Positions 1 through 8,628 of a DNA stretch of 64,000 nt are shown here, piece by piece (the first letter of the stretch is position 1; each line of letters starts with the position of its first letter). A model generated the notes under the pieces. The model made no database searches. It had not been told where the DNA came from and saw only the letters and a list, made by a program, of their open reading frames with translations. Location: positions 90,748 through 154,747 of the forward strand of contig CABSCP010000004.1 in the NCBI GenBank assembly GCA_902476265.1, in the 5' to 3' direction. Origin of the DNA: an uncultured Lachnospiraceae bacterium. GTDB lineage: Bacteria > Bacillota > Clostridia > Lachnospirales > Lachnospiraceae. A program made the translations under genes and the position numbers.

Positions 1-386
1 GTGACTGTAACCGCAATCAGATAAATTCCATAAAACCACCAGAACGGTTTTTCCATCGAAATCCTGGGTCTCTGCCAGTAGAAAAAGAAATAGCTGACGT
101 ATGAAATCGGGCATAAATAGGCGAGCTGCCAGAAAAGCCTTCTGCGCACGGTCCGGTTTCTGTTTTGGGACGGATAAAGGGCAAATATCTCCCAGCGCTT
201 TCCGCTCTGTTCCATGACCCAGGTTTCGGCGCAAAATACGATGGCCAAAAGCCCCAGGTTGTCATCCAATGCGACACCGATTTCATTCGTTGCGGAAATT
301 CCCCTGACCAGGCACAAGAGCAGCGGAAAGATCGCCGAGTATGCCACTTTGTAAAAAGGCAGCACAATTTTTATTTCCTGTTTCAA
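1..386 (-). CDS. Membrane protein, ABC-2 exporter partner (partial)
   Basis: Open frame from a TTG codon at 386 running off the left edge, about 128 residues seen. The TTG is preceded by AGGAGG at good spacing, and its T-T-G overlaps the TGA stop of the upstream permease gene, which implies translational coupling. The visible part begins LKQEIKIVLPFYKVAYSAIF and holds hydrophobic stretches that look like membrane segments. By position it is probably a second membrane subunit of the same ABC-2 type exporter; no ATPase is in the window, so it would lie to the left. I do not recognise the family. A different minus-strand frame of this stretch (17-367) is only a shadow. Confidence 0.6.
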   Translation of the reverse strand, partial: MKQEIKIVLPFYKVAYSAIFPLLLCLVRGISATNEIGVALDDNLGLLAIVFCAETWVMEQSGKRWEIFALYPSQNRNRTVRRRLFWQLAYLCPISYVSYFFFYWQRPRISMEKPFWWFYGIYLIAVTV

Positions 387-1465
387 TATACCCGCCTCCT
401 TTTCCAGATCCAAACGGCGCAAAAGGTGATGCACACAGATGCGATCACCAGAAAGCTCTGGTTTAACAGTACCAGCGGCGGCGGTGTAGTTTCAAAAAAG
501 CGTCCCGGAAAACGTACCATAATTGCAAGAGGCCTGCCATAATAGCCAAAACTCCCGTCCGGCCCCCGGCTTCCCATATTGGAATAGATCAGATACAAAA
601 ACAGGCACGGCACTCCGGGCAGCGGATTTTTAAAGATCAGAGCAACCGCCGTATAGACACAGGTGATCATCAACATAGTTGGCAAAATATAAATGGCGGC
701 AATCCACACAAACTCCCCGAAATTAACCGGAAATCCACATCTTCTCCCCTGCAGTTCACACAGCCCTCCGAACAGCAGTGTCAGAATGCCCCAGAGAAAC
801 ACCATGGAAAGAAACCCTCCCAGAATCTTCCCACAAATGTAGGCGGCATCCCCCACCGGTTTGGTGTGGAGCAATTCCCAGGTGTCCCGCTTGGTATCCC
901 TGATAAACAAAAATGCCAGCAGAATCATGGCAAAAAATGCCAGAAACAGGCCGCCGAAGTCCGCAAATTTTCTCCCCAGATAAAAGGAATAAGTATGCTC
1001 TTCCAAATTTTCCCTGAGGTATGCGTTCACTTCCTCCACAGTTCCCTTGTGAAACTCCGAGATCTCATAATAATACTTCGGACCGTAATAGGGATAAAAC
1101 CCATAGTTTTCTGACAGATAATCCGCCATCTCCTCTGCATCCAGATTTTGGCGGCGCATCTCTTCCACAATTTCCCCGGCCTCTTCTTTCGTCATGGACA
1201 GCCTTTCCTGCATCTCCTCCTGCAAAAGCCCACAGGCCAGATCCATACGCTGTTCTTCTGTGGACAGCACATACCCCTCTGTAATATCGGCATCCGCGAT
1301 ATTCTCCGGTTCCTTTCCGGCTGTGTCCTGTTCCGATTGCACATATCGGATCTGCAGATAGGGATTTAAAATTTGAAACAGCTCAAAAAGGATAAATGCA
1401 AGGCCGATCCAGAGGATCGGATTTTTCAGATAGTTCTTCAGTTCTCTTTTTATAATAGCTTTCAT
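383..1465 (-). CDS. ABC-2 type transporter permease-like membrane protein
   Basis: 360-residue integral membrane protein. One N-terminal membrane segment (about residues 17-35) is followed by a roughly 130-residue charged, Glu-rich extracytoplasmic domain, then about five more segments (FLAFFAMILLAFLFI, ILGGFLSMVFLWGILTLLFG and others). A conserved-looking loop IRDTKRDTWELLHTKPVGDA after the second segment is typical of ABC-2 permeases, where it contacts the ATPase. Start is a normal ATG followed by KAIIKREL, with AAGGAGG upstream. It is coupled to the downstream partial membrane gene by a stop/start overlap. Substrate unknown. A terminator separates it from the two-component genes to the right, so it probably has its own promoter in the 1466-1525 gap. 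Confidence 0.7.
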   Translation of the reverse strand: MKAIIKRELKNYLKNPILWIGLAFILFELFQILNPYLQIRYVQSEQDTAGKEPENIADADITEGYVLSTEEQRMDLACGLLQEEMQERLSMTKEEAGEIVEEMRRQNLDAEEMADYLSENYGFYPYYGPKYYYEISEFHKGTVEEVNAYLRENLEEHTYSFYLGRKFADFGGLFLAFFAMILLAFLFIRDTKRDTWELLHTKPVGDAAYICGKILGGFLSMVFLWGILTLLFGGLCELQGRRCGFPVNFGEFVWIAAIYILPTMLMITCVYTAVALIFKNPLPGVPCLFLYLIYSNMGSRGPDGSFGYYGRPLAIMVRFPGRFFETTPPPLVLLNQSFLVIASVCITFCAVWIWKRRRVY

Positions 1466-1525
1466 CGTGCCCTCCTTTCTTTTGACAGTTTCATCCTAAC
1501 AGCCGTTTCCCAATAAAAAGACAAC

Positions 1526-1558
1526 AAAAAAGCCGGATCTTCTCAATCCGGCTTTTTT
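1526..1558 (-). terminator. Rho-independent terminator of the two-component operon
   Basis: Perfect 13-bp inverted repeat (AAAAAAGCCGGAT and its complement, loop 7 nt) with T-runs on both sides. Its left arm reaches past the kinase stop codon, so the last kinase codons form part of the stem. It insulates the exporter genes from the kinase operon. Confidence 0.85.
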
Positions 1559-2718
1559 ATCTGAAATATCGCTTTTACCACGGCCCCGCCGCTTTCCTGA
1601 TTTCCCACAAGCAGCCGGCCTCCGTGTTTTTCACACAGAATGCGGCTGATATACATTCCCAGTCCGGAATGGTTCAGCTCATCCTGGGGATTGGAATGAT
1701 ACCAGGCTTTTACCGCCTGCTCTTGCGGAACAAAAAAACCGCTCCCGTCATCCCGAACGGTGATCTCCAGTTCCTCCCCGAAAGCTGCAATCGTAACCAC
1801 GGTTTCTGCTTTGGCATACCGAAACGCATTGGTCAGCAGATTTTCCGTCACCTCCAGAATCAGATCCGTATCCGCCAGAAATTTATCTTCCGATCCGCCG
1901 GCCTTTACGATTATTTTCTGCCCTGTTTCCTCAACCATGACCGCACCGTTCTTCCCGATCTGCTGCTCCAACCGAAAAATATCGGTTTCCTCATACTGCA
2001 ACTGCCTTTTTTCCAGTCCGGATAACGTCCGCATCCTTTCCACAAAGCGGTCGATCCTGTCAATCTGTTTCATTCCCTCTTCCAGCATTTCCACCAGCTT
2101 TTCCGGCTCCAATTCTCCCTGAGGTATGAATTCCAGCAGCATCTCCTGATACCCCTTTAAGATGGACAAAGGCGTTCTGATGTCATGAGCGGTGGCCGCC
2201 CGGAGAGATTTTTCCTCCTCCACCATAAGCCATAGCTTACGCTCATTCTGTTCCAGCTGTGCCCTCATTTTTTCAAATTCCAAACACAGCCTGCCCAGCT
2301 CGTCCCGATTGGAATACTGTATTTTAAAATCCAACTCATTTCGGGCGATCATTTCAGATGCGGAAGAAAGCTCTTCCAGCGGCATTTTGATTTTATTTCT
2401 GTAAAACAGCATCACTGCCAGCACGGAACCGACAATAGATATGACCAGAATCCCATAGGTCTCCAGGAAGTCACAGATTTCTGAAATAGTATGATCCGTC
2501 CCGGTCATCTCACTGTCGGCAGGTCTGGGTGCCCCATAGTTGAAAGCCCATTCCACTTCCTCCCGGTTATTTTCGTCCACATACCTTTGCCAGATCTGTT
2601 CCTGTGTTCTGACCGCAATAAACATCACAGCCGCTGACACGATAAAACTGAGCAGCAGGCTGACCCCCATATACAAAATAACGGTCTTCCTGATCGAAAG
2701 ATTCCTTATTTTATCCAT
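1543..2718 (-). CDS. Sensor histidine kinase (HAMP, HisKA, HATPase)
   Basis: 391 residues. Membrane segments near residues 15-35 and 90-110 enclose a short extracytoplasmic sensor loop; a HAMP-like linker follows (KMPLEELSSASEMIARNELD), then the phosphoacceptor H-box AHDIRTPLSIL near residue 180 and the ATP-binding N, G1 and G2 boxes (ENLLTNAFRYA, VRDDGSGF, SGLGMYI). It autophosphorylates and passes the phosphate to the adjacent response regulator. Its ATG overlaps the last codons of that regulator by 13 bp, so the two are co-translated. Stimulus unknown; the neighbouring exporter is a possible target but is separated by a terminator. Confidence 0.92.
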   Translation of the reverse strand: MDKIRNLSIRKTVILYMGVSLLLSFIVSAAVMFIAVRTQEQIWQRYVDENNREEVEWAFNYGAPRPADSEMTGTDHTISEICDFLETYGILVISIVGSVLAVMLFYRNKIKMPLEELSSASEMIARNELDFKIQYSNRDELGRLCLEFEKMRAQLEQNERKLWLMVEEEKSLRAATAHDIRTPLSILKGYQEMLLEFIPQGELEPEKLVEMLEEGMKQIDRIDRFVERMRTLSGLEKRQLQYEETDIFRLEQQIGKNGAVMVEETGQKIIVKAGGSEDKFLADTDLILEVTENLLTNAFRYAKAETVVTIAAFGEELEITVRDDGSGFFVPQEQAVKAWYHSNPQDELNHSGLGMYISRILCEKHGGRLLVGNQESGGAVVKAIFQIKKPD

Positions 2719-3380
2719 CGGTACCCCACTCCCCAGACCGTCTCAATAAATTCGGTTTCCGTATAATCTGCGATCTTTTTCCGAATCCTTCTGATCAGCT
2801 CGGTGATCACCCGGCTGTCCCCCTGAGCGTCATAACCGCATACCTTTTCATATATCCGCTCCTTATCAAATACCTGCCCCGGATTCATGGAAAGAAACTC
2901 CACGATCTCATATTCCGTTCTCGTAAGGTCCAGCCTTTCTCCGTCAATGGAGAGTGTTTTCGCCGGATAATCGATGATCATTCCTTCTTTTCTCAGGCAA
3001 TTCGCGCCCGCGCGGTGCCGTTCTTCCCGGTTGAGATGGGCGATGATCCTGGCCTCCAGCTCTTTTAACCCAAAGGGCTTTAAAATATAATCGTCCCCAC
3101 CGGATAAAAGCCCGTTCACCCGGTCCTGCTCTTCCACCCTGGCGGTCAAAAAAAGAATGGGGCAGGAAACTTTTTCCCGGATCTGCCTGCATACCGTGAT
3201 CCCGTCCAACCCCGGCATGTTCACATCCAGCAGAATGAGGTCCGGCGCGTTTCTGACCCCTTCCAGGGCCATGGCGCCATCCGCTGCGGTTTCCACTTCG
3301 TATCCCTTCATGCGCAGATAACTTCCCAGCATTTTCAGCAAATCCCTGTCATCGTCAACCAGCAAAATCTTATATGCCAT
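2706..3380 (-). CDS. OmpR-family response regulator
   Basis: Receiver domain (acidic pair DDD near residue 9, phosphoacceptor Asp in LILLDVNMPG, Lys in KPFGLKELEARI) followed by a winged-helix DNA-binding domain ending in ELIRRIRKKI and VWGVGYRW. I choose the ATG at 3380 (MAYKILLVDDD) because GGGAG lies 6 nt upstream; an in-frame ATG at 3386 and a longer open frame to 3422 exist but fit the family less well. First gene of a two-gene operon with the kinase. Confidence 0.93.
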   Translation of the reverse strand: MAYKILLVDDDRDLLKMLGSYLRMKGYEVETAADGAMALEGVRNAPDLILLDVNMPGLDGITVCRQIREKVSCPILFLTARVEEQDRVNGLLSGGDDYILKPFGLKELEARIIAHLNREERHRAGANCLRKEGMIIDYPAKTLSIDGERLDLTRTEYEIVEFLSMNPGQVFDKERIYEKVCGYDAQGDSRVITELIRRIRKKIADYTETEFIETVWGVGYRWIK

Positions 3381-3513
3381 TTCCATCTCCCGCCTATCGC
3401 AGAACCATCTGCGATACTGCATCCATCAATTGTTTCAAAAGCGTTCCTTCCTCTAGTGTGCCGCACATCAGGATCATTGTAATTTGAACTTGTCAACACA
3501 AGAACAACAAACT

Positions 3514-3978
3514 TTAAATCTTTCCTTCTTTTTTCAGATACTCCAAAAATGCCTCGCAGCCTTCCACAATATCGTTCCACGCGGTATCAAAATTCCCCGT
3601 ATACCAGGGATCATCAATATCTCTGGGCCTGTCTGAAAAGTCCAGAAGCCTGTAAACCTTCTGTGCCGGATCATCCCCGATGATCCTTTTCATATTGCGG
3701 ATGTTGTACTGCTCCGCGGCCAGCAGGTAATCATATTCTTCATAATCTCTTTTTGTCATCTGGCGGGCCGTTTTCCCTACAGGATCAATGCCGTGTTCCC
3801 TCAGCTTGCGCTTTGCGGGCGGGTAAACCGGATTGCCGATCTCCTCCCGGCTGGTGGCTGCTGAGGCGATGGAAAACCGGTCTGAGAGGCCGCGCTTTGT
3901 GACCATGTCGCGGAAAATGTACTCGGCCATGGGACTGCGGCAAATATTGCCGTGGCAGATAAATAGTATTTTTATCAT
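3514..3978 (-). CDS. Low-molecular-weight protein-tyrosine phosphatase; integration target
   Basis: 154 residues, the usual length of the family. The signature CX5R loop is C8-HGNIC-R14, and the general acid Asp lies in DDPWYTGNFD near the C-terminus. The family removes phosphate from phosphotyrosine, often countering capsule-type tyrosine kinases. The first 11 codons are the 32-bp integration core used by the mobile elements to the right: the start codon is inside the core, so the present promoter and ribosome binding site (weak, AAGGG about 11 nt upstream) belong to the integrated element rather than to the original gene. The protein itself looks intact. Confidence 0.92.
   Translation of the reverse strand: MIKILFICHGNICRSPMAEYIFRDMVTKRGLSDRFSIASAATSREEIGNPVYPPAKRKLREHGIDPVGKTARQMTKRDYEEYDYLLAAEQYNIRNMKRIIGDDPAQKVYRLLDFSDRPRDIDDPWYTGNFDTAWNDIVEGCEAFLEYLKKEGKI
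3947..3978. repeat. Attachment core, copy A (left end of element 1)
   Basis: 32-bp sequence beginning TTGCCGTGGCAGA and ending TTTATCAT, formed by the start codon and first 10-11 codons of the tyrosine phosphatase gene. Copies with a few substitutions occur at 14337-14368 and 17299-17330; read on the minus strand each keeps the start of a phosphatase (MIK-I/V-LF-I/V-CHGN), so the cores derive from real phosphatase genes. Similarity between copies A and B continues about 30 bp to the right, as expected for the left ends of related elements. Confidence 0.85.
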
Positions 3979-4105
3979 CTTAGATTTATCCCTTCATAAG
4001 CCTTCAAACCTTGATAAAACGGGCTGTCCGGCGCTTTTTTCATTTTTCATGTTTTGCCTAAAACCTACGCTATTCTTTATAAATCTACGCAAATTCACGG
4101 GCAAA

Positions 4106-4128
4106 TGGTGTAGTAAGTGGTGTAGTAA
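4106..4128. repeat. Arm-type direct repeats, left end of element 1
   Basis: Two tandem copies of TGGTGTAGTAA spaced 12 bp apart, just beyond the 3' end of int. The same pair recurs at 14256-14277 and 17217-17238, and a decayed pair at 14495-14517, always near an att core. Tn916-like integrases bind direct repeats at the element ends through their N-terminal domain; that these are those sites is inference. Confidence 0.65.
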
Positions 4129-4140
4129 TTTTGTTCGTTT

Positions 4141-5340
4141 TCAACCTGATTTCCTCTGTTTTTCCTGCGTACCGGCGGCCTTAAAGTCTATGACTTTTAC
4201 CATCTGCTCCGCAGCCCGGTCATAGCTTGCATGGGTATAGACGTTCAGCGTGACACCCACATCAGAATGTCCCATCACATATTGTAAAGTTTTAATATCC
4301 ATACCGGCATTTGCCATATTCGTACAGAACGTATGACGGAACACATGGGGCGTGATGTTCGGCAGCGGTTTGTCCGGGTGCAGCTTTCTGTATTTCTTCA
4401 TCGCCCATCTGATTTCATTTTCGATATGCAACGCAACCTTGGGCTTATCGTCCTTATCCAGTAAAATGAAGCCGCTGTACCCGTCTACTATGATTTCCGT
4501 TTTTACTCTCTTGCGGCGGGCAAGGATATTTTTCAGACTTTGATAGACTTCCTCTGTCATAGGAATAAAGCGGCAGCCACATTCTGTCTTGGTTTTCTCC
4601 ACATAATATTTGCCGCCCCGTTCCCGGACAAGCTGATGGTCTACCCGGATTCTCCGGTTTTCAAAATCTAATTCACTTTTTGTCAGGCCGCAAAATTCAC
4701 TGACACGCATACCGGTTCCCAGCAAGGTGACAAATTCATCATAATATTTGGTATAGGTATTATCCTCCCGGATAAAGCCCAACCATAACTCCTGCTGTTC
4801 CTCGGTCATGGCAATCCGCTTTTGTGAATCGTTTGGAACAATATCTGTCAGTTTAAAATCAAAGGGATTTCTGCGGATAATATCCTCATTGTATGCCATC
4901 TGAAACGCCGGTTTGACAACTCCCCGGACGCTTGTAATGGTGCTATATCCTTTGCCGTCATTGTGGAGTTTCATAATCCACTGTTGGGCATCCGATACTT
5001 TAATCTCTCTTATTTGCCGGTAGCCAAAATCTTCTTTCTTAATCAGATTCAGCACAAAGTTATAACCGACTTTAGTATTGTAGCGGACACCTTGCTTCAA
5101 ACTGATATACCGTTCCAAAAGTGCAATCACGGTCACTTTTCCAGCGGCATAGTCAATCCCTTCATCAAGTTGCTTCTGGATTTCTTTTTCTCTCTCCCGA
5201 AGCTCTTTCAAATCAGACGAATAGATGGTCTGCCGCTTTCCGCGAATATCTGTGTATCGGTACTGATAAATCAGGTCTTTTCTCTGGCTCTCTCCTGTTC
5301 TCAGGATTCGTCCTTTATTATCTTTGCGTTTCTCGGACAT
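4141..5340 (-). CDS. int: Tn916-type tyrosine recombinase (integrase)
   Basis: About 399 residues. The N-terminal arm-binding domain starts MSEKRKDNKGRILRTGESQ, closely resembling Tn916 Int; a SAM-like core-binding domain follows, then the catalytic domain with Arg in GTGMRVSEFCGL, H-x-x-R in TPHVFRHTFC, the GHSD box, and the nucleophile Tyr in TLNVYTH. Start chosen at 5340 (AAGGAG 8-9 nt upstream) instead of an upstream in-frame ATG at 5385. It sits at the left end of element 1 next to core A and lies behind xis. It should integrate and excise the element, and could act in trans on the int-less element 2, which has the same core and arm repeats. Confidence 0.95.
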   Translation of the reverse strand: MSEKRKDNKGRILRTGESQRKDLIYQYRYTDIRGKRQTIYSSDLKELREREKEIQKQLDEGIDYAAGKVTVIALLERYISLKQGVRYNTKVGYNFVLNLIKKEDFGYRQIREIKVSDAQQWIMKLHNDGKGYSTITSVRGVVKPAFQMAYNEDIIRRNPFDFKLTDIVPNDSQKRIAMTEEQQELWLGFIREDNTYTKYYDEFVTLLGTGMRVSEFCGLTKSELDFENRRIRVDHQLVRERGGKYYVEKTKTECGCRFIPMTEEVYQSLKNILARRKRVKTEIIVDGYSGFILLDKDDKPKVALHIENEIRWAMKKYRKLHPDKPLPNITPHVFRHTFCTNMANAGMDIKTLQYVMGHSDVGVTLNVYTHASYDRAAEQMVKVIDFKAAGTQEKQRKSG

Positions 5341-5370
5341 TGTCAAACTCCTTTCCGTAATGGAAAGAGC

Positions 5371-5403
5371 CTTGATATGACACATTTATTGTATCATATC
5401 AAG
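5371..5403. repeat. Hairpin between xis and int
   Basis: 10-bp perfect inverted repeat (CTTGATATGA ... TCATATCAAG), loop 13 nt, in the gap between excisionase and integrase. It lacks a good T-run, so it may be a processing or attenuation hairpin that lowers int expression relative to xis. Confidence 0.45.
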
Positions 5404-5426
5404 GCCATCTTTTACATCACTAAATT

Positions 5427-5621
5427 TCAGATAGAATAAACCTGTTCAATATATTGGTCGAATAAACGGCGCTTAATTAACCGTTTATTTCCCACCCATA
5501 AAACAAATTTGCAGTTCTGGTCACCGGTAAGATCACGCAATTTATTGATTCCGATTCCAGAATAAGCCGCAGCTTCTTCCAGGCTCAAATTACTCTTTTC
5601 CCAAATTGGGACGTCTTTCAT
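5427..5621 (-). CDS. xis: Tn916-type excisionase
   Basis: 64 residues with the winged-helix pattern of Tn916 Xis: IPIWE-like start (VPIWEKSNLSLEEAAAYSGI), a GxxKLRxL helix (GINKLRDL) and a basic C-terminal wing (GNKRLIKRRLFDQYIE). It bends DNA at the element ends and directs the integrase toward excision. Directly upstream of int on the same strand, as in Tn916. Shorter than Tn916 Xis by only a few residues. Confidence 0.9.
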   Translation of the reverse strand: MKDVPIWEKSNLSLEEAAAYSGIGINKLRDLTGDQNCKFVLWVGNKRLIKRRLFDQYIEQVYSI

Positions 5622-5875
5622 AGGCAGTTATCCTCCATACATGAAAACAGCCAGACAAGGGACGGCGGCAACGAAGTCCGGCAACGGGCTTTGAAAAACC
5701 TCGCAAATCATCTCTGTCTGGCGATTTGGTTACTATTTACTTTTTCTTTTATTTTTCTGTTGTTTTGGTTGTCAGAGGGTGGAAAAGCCCGCAGTTATGG
5801 GATTTTGTCCGGCAACCGAGGCGGCAACGGGCTTGCAACGAAGTCCGCAACGGGCAGCATAGACGGTGGCATTTT
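5622..5875. repeat. Gap with GGCAAC/AACGAAGTCC repeats between VapE gene and xis
   Basis: 254 bp without a credible gene. It contains a near-perfect direct repeat of AACGAAGTCC(G)GCAACGGGC at 5670-5689 and 5837-5855 plus further GGCAAC units around 5809-5830, and a GCCAGACA/TGTCTGGC inverted pair at about 5650 and 5716. The repeats extend in character into the Gly-Asn-rich last codons of the VapE-like gene. They could be excisionase or replication-protein sites, or simply slipped repeats; I cannot tell. Confidence 0.45.
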
Positions 5876-7273
5876 TCAAAAGGGAAGCTCCATCTGCTCC
5901 GGCACCGGCAGGAATCCATCCGAAGTTTTTTCACCTCCGTTGCCATTGTCCGTTGCCGGGGTGTCACGTTCCCAGCCCTTTTGTCTGCCATACTCGGCAA
6001 ACATACGGGGATTGGAAAAATACCTCCACCCCGTGATACAGTGGTTCATAATGTCGTTGACCTCCCTGATTTCCCATTGTTTCGGTTCGTCAAAGGGGTG
6101 GTTCAGGGCTTCTTTATAAAGCTGTTTGGAGCAGACGGCTTCGCCGGTAAAACGGTCAAGGTACGCCTGTATCATTCCGGCTTTTGTGTCCTCCGGCATA
6201 AACTCCCGCTGGTGTTCTTTAAGGTAACGCACCATTTCCGGGCTGAACGACAGCTTAAAGCCGCCGCTTCTGTAAATTGTCATGGCTTCCGCCCAGAGCT
6301 GCCCCATGTAGGCTCTGGAAGCTGCTTCATTCTCTAAAATGTGAACCTCGGCCTGTTCCGGGTAGACCATCACGGGGATAAAGCGCCGGTTACCGGAGCG
6401 GTCAAGAGGAAGGAAGTCCAGTGCGTTTGAAGTGCCGCCAAACACACACTGGCGGGGGCGGTCTGCCGGGTGGGTTTCATAGGGTATCTTGTAGACCTCC
6501 TTCTGGCGGCTTAGGAAAGACTTGATTTCCTCTATGCTCTTGGCGTTTGCGGTGGCAATCATTTCTGACATTTCAATAATCCAGTGCCCTTGCAGCTTAC
6601 GGTACACGTTATCATCGTCCAACTTCCGCAGGTCGTCAGAGAACCACTCGTCCCGGACGGCCAGCAGCCGGAAGAAAGTAGACTTCCCGGCTCCCTGCCC
6701 GCCTACCAGACAGAGCATGATTTCAAATTTACAACCCGGCTGAAATGTCCGGTGAATGGCTCCCAGCAGAAACAGCTTCAAGGATTCGTAAGTGTAATTA
6801 TCTGCGGCGGCTCCTAAGAAATGGCGCAGGGCAAAGCGGATTCGCTCTGTCCCGTCCCATGTCAGGCTGTTTAAGTAGTCCCGGACAGGGTGGTAGCTGT
6901 TCTCGTCAGCGGCAAGGGCGGCGGCGTCCGCTATCTTTTTTTCGCTTGTCAGGCCGTAAGTTTCTTCCAGATAGAGCCGGATATATTTCATGTCCGTGTC
7001 GGTCATGGCGCTCCCCGCCCTGCGCCGGTGTCCGATGGGTTTTATGATGTCGGTGCGGTCAGTCAGCAGGTTACAGGCGATTGCCCCGGAGAGAAGCGGG
7101 TCTTTCTGGAACACGGTCAGACAGTTCTTAATACTGTTGCGGACGCCGCCTTTCTCGGTGCTTTCCAGTAACGCCTTTACTTCCTCAACGCTCTGGGGCG
7201 GCTCGGCCATGTCTGCCGTTTCCTTCACGGCCTGCCTTATCTGTGGCGGCAAGCTCTGCCATTCTTCGTTCAA
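5876..7273 (-). CDS. VapE-like superfamily helicase (virulence-associated E family)
   Basis: 465 residues. Central P-loop GGQGAGKST at residues 191-199, followed by DDLRKLDDDNVYRKLQGHWIIEMSEM, where acidic residues fit Walker B, and FLSRQKEVYKIPYETHPADRPR with a likely sensor/arginine finger. VapE/DUF5906-like proteins are helicase partners of element-encoded primases and are common on IMEs and phage satellites. Its start lies 89 bp inside the end of the primase gene in another frame, which indicates coupling. The C-terminal tail is low-complexity (GNGNGGEKTSDG). Inferred role: autonomous replication of the excised circle. Confidence 0.85.
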   Translation of the reverse strand: MNEEWQSLPPQIRQAVKETADMAEPPQSVEEVKALLESTEKGGVRNSIKNCLTVFQKDPLLSGAIACNLLTDRTDIIKPIGHRRRAGSAMTDTDMKYIRLYLEETYGLTSEKKIADAAALAADENSYHPVRDYLNSLTWDGTERIRFALRHFLGAAADNYTYESLKLFLLGAIHRTFQPGCKFEIMLCLVGGQGAGKSTFFRLLAVRDEWFSDDLRKLDDDNVYRKLQGHWIIEMSEMIATANAKSIEEIKSFLSRQKEVYKIPYETHPADRPRQCVFGGTSNALDFLPLDRSGNRRFIPVMVYPEQAEVHILENEAASRAYMGQLWAEAMTIYRSGGFKLSFSPEMVRYLKEHQREFMPEDTKAGMIQAYLDRFTGEAVCSKQLYKEALNHPFDEPKQWEIREVNDIMNHCITGWRYFSNPRMFAEYGRQKGWERDTPATDNGNGGEKTSDGFLPVPEQMELPF

Positions 7274-7829
7274 GGTTCCTCACTTCCTTTCCGTACTCGA
7301 TGATAAGGGAAGCCCTCTCATGGAGGGTTCCAAAAAAAAGGGTGTCCAGCAGATATTCCACATGGCTCTCTTTCTGCAAGGCTTCCACAAATAAAGGGTT
7401 CCAGTCCTCGTCCGGCTGGCGGGGTGCGTACTGTGTTTTCCAGCGGCGCAGGAGATGGTAATAATCGGATAGCACTTTGAAACAGTGCCGTTCCAGCCGT
7501 TTAAACCGCTGTTCCTCGGTTTCCTGCCGGGGTTTATGGTCTATCCGGCGCTGTGTCCGCTTCCCGTCCTCGTAGGGAACGGAGAAGTCCTGCGCCAGCA
7601 TGAGGGCGGCTTCCTTTGCTCCGATACCTTCCAGACGGGAGACAAAATCAATCACGTCCCCGTCCGCCTGACAGCCGAAACAGTGAAAGCGGCGGTCAAC
7701 CTTCATGCTGGGGGTTTTGTCGCTGTGGAACGGGCAGGCCGCCATGCCGTTTCTCCCCACCCGGATTCCGTAACGCTCTGCCGCCTGTCTTGTGGTGACA
7801 GACTGCTTGACTGCTTCAAATACATTCAA
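7185..7829 (-). CDS. CHC2 zinc-finger primase-like protein
   Basis: 214 residues. The N-terminus is a DnaG-type zinc finger (C32-PFH35 ... FHC50-FGC53) followed by the conserved GDVIDFV helix. The rest has no visible TOPRIM catalytic domain and is rich in basic and aromatic residues, so it is a short element-type primase fragment working with the adjacent VapE-like helicase. The two genes overlap. The gap of about 75 bp to the mob region contains no obvious terminator. Confidence 0.85.
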   Translation of the reverse strand: MNVFEAVKQSVTTRQAAERYGIRVGRNGMAACPFHSDKTPSMKVDRRFHCFGCQADGDVIDFVSRLEGIGAKEAALMLAQDFSVPYEDGKRTQRRIDHKPRQETEEQRFKRLERHCFKVLSDYYHLLRRWKTQYAPRQPDEDWNPLFVEALQKESHVEYLLDTLFFGTLHERASLIIEYGKEVRNLERRMAELAATDKAGREGNGRHGRAAPER

Positions 7830-7905
7830 ATGAAATCCTCCTGAAATATCTCTGAAAATTAAAAAGGCACCTGCCTGTGATTTTTCATCACATACAAATG
7901 CCTGT

Positions 7906-8592
7906 TTAAAGTTCCATATCCTGTTTTCTTTTGGGCTTAGCTGGCTGCCCCGCCGCTTCCTGATTCTTTTGTATCTGCTTTTCGTGGAGCTTCTTCACAA
8001 TAGATTCCTTTTTCTGTGGCTCTACCAGCGTGGTACATCTGGCCGGTTTCTGCTTCTCCGGTGCCAGCACCTTGTTAATCCAGTATCGCACGTCCCGCAG
8101 AGTTTTTACATCTGCCTGAACTCCGGCAAGCGCCGTCTGACCTTTCTCATGTTCGGCTGCAAGCTGGCTTCGCTCTGCTTTCAAGGCTTTGGTGCTGTAA
8201 GGTTTCCCGTCCAGATGGATTTTCAAGTAACGGACGGCGGCAAAATAAGCGTCCAGCTCTGGTTTGTGGCTGTCCTCAAATTTCTGTTTTTTCCCTTTCC
8301 AGAAGATTGCGGCGTATTCCTCCTGAACCGGCTTCTCGGCTTCATAGTTCCCGATATGGCGGAGCATGGTATCAATGGCTTTGATACGGTTTTCCTTTCC
8401 CTTCATATCCTGCCGGATTGCCGCCGCCTTTTGGCTGATCGCTTCCATATGGGTGTCAAGGCTTTCTACGGTGGTGATTTCATGCTCCTTTAAAAAGTCC
8501 ACGGCTTCCATGACCTTGTTGAAGTCAGTGACAGAGCTTTTCAGCCTGCCTTTCCCTGTCCAGCCGGTGCGTTCCTCCTGACGGAGTGACAT
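7906..8592 (-). CDS. MobA/MobL relaxase, C-terminal half (downstream of in-frame amber)
   Basis: 228 residues from an internal ATG, but the open frame extends 12 codons further upstream to a TAG at 8629-8631 that ends the N-terminal relaxase ORF in the same frame. The sequence (WTGKGRLKSSVTDFNKVMEA, long coiled-coil-like helices, KVLAPEKQ) is the usual C-terminal region of IME MobA/MobL proteins. Together the two halves give about 543 residues, a normal full length. No strong ribosome binding site precedes 8592, although CGTCAGGAGG lies just downstream, so independent translation is doubtful. Either the relaxase gene carries a nonsense mutation, or the amber is read through. Confidence 0.75.
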   Translation of the reverse strand: MSLRQEERTGWTGKGRLKSSVTDFNKVMEAVDFLKEHEITTVESLDTHMEAISQKAAAIRQDMKGKENRIKAIDTMLRHIGNYEAEKPVQEEYAAIFWKGKKQKFEDSHKPELDAYFAAVRYLKIHLDGKPYSTKALKAERSQLAAEHEKGQTALAGVQADVKTLRDVRYWINKVLAPEKQKPARCTTLVEPQKKESIVKKLHEKQIQKNQEAAGQPAKPKRKQDMEL

Positions 8593-8628
8593 ATACCGGG
8601 ATAGCAGCTCCGGTAAGGTCGGTTCCCG

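Noticed and set aside
5726..6337. Plus-strand frames opposite the VapE-like gene and repeat gap
   Set aside because: No ribosome binding site or family; the minus-strand helicase gene fully accounts for the coding signal.
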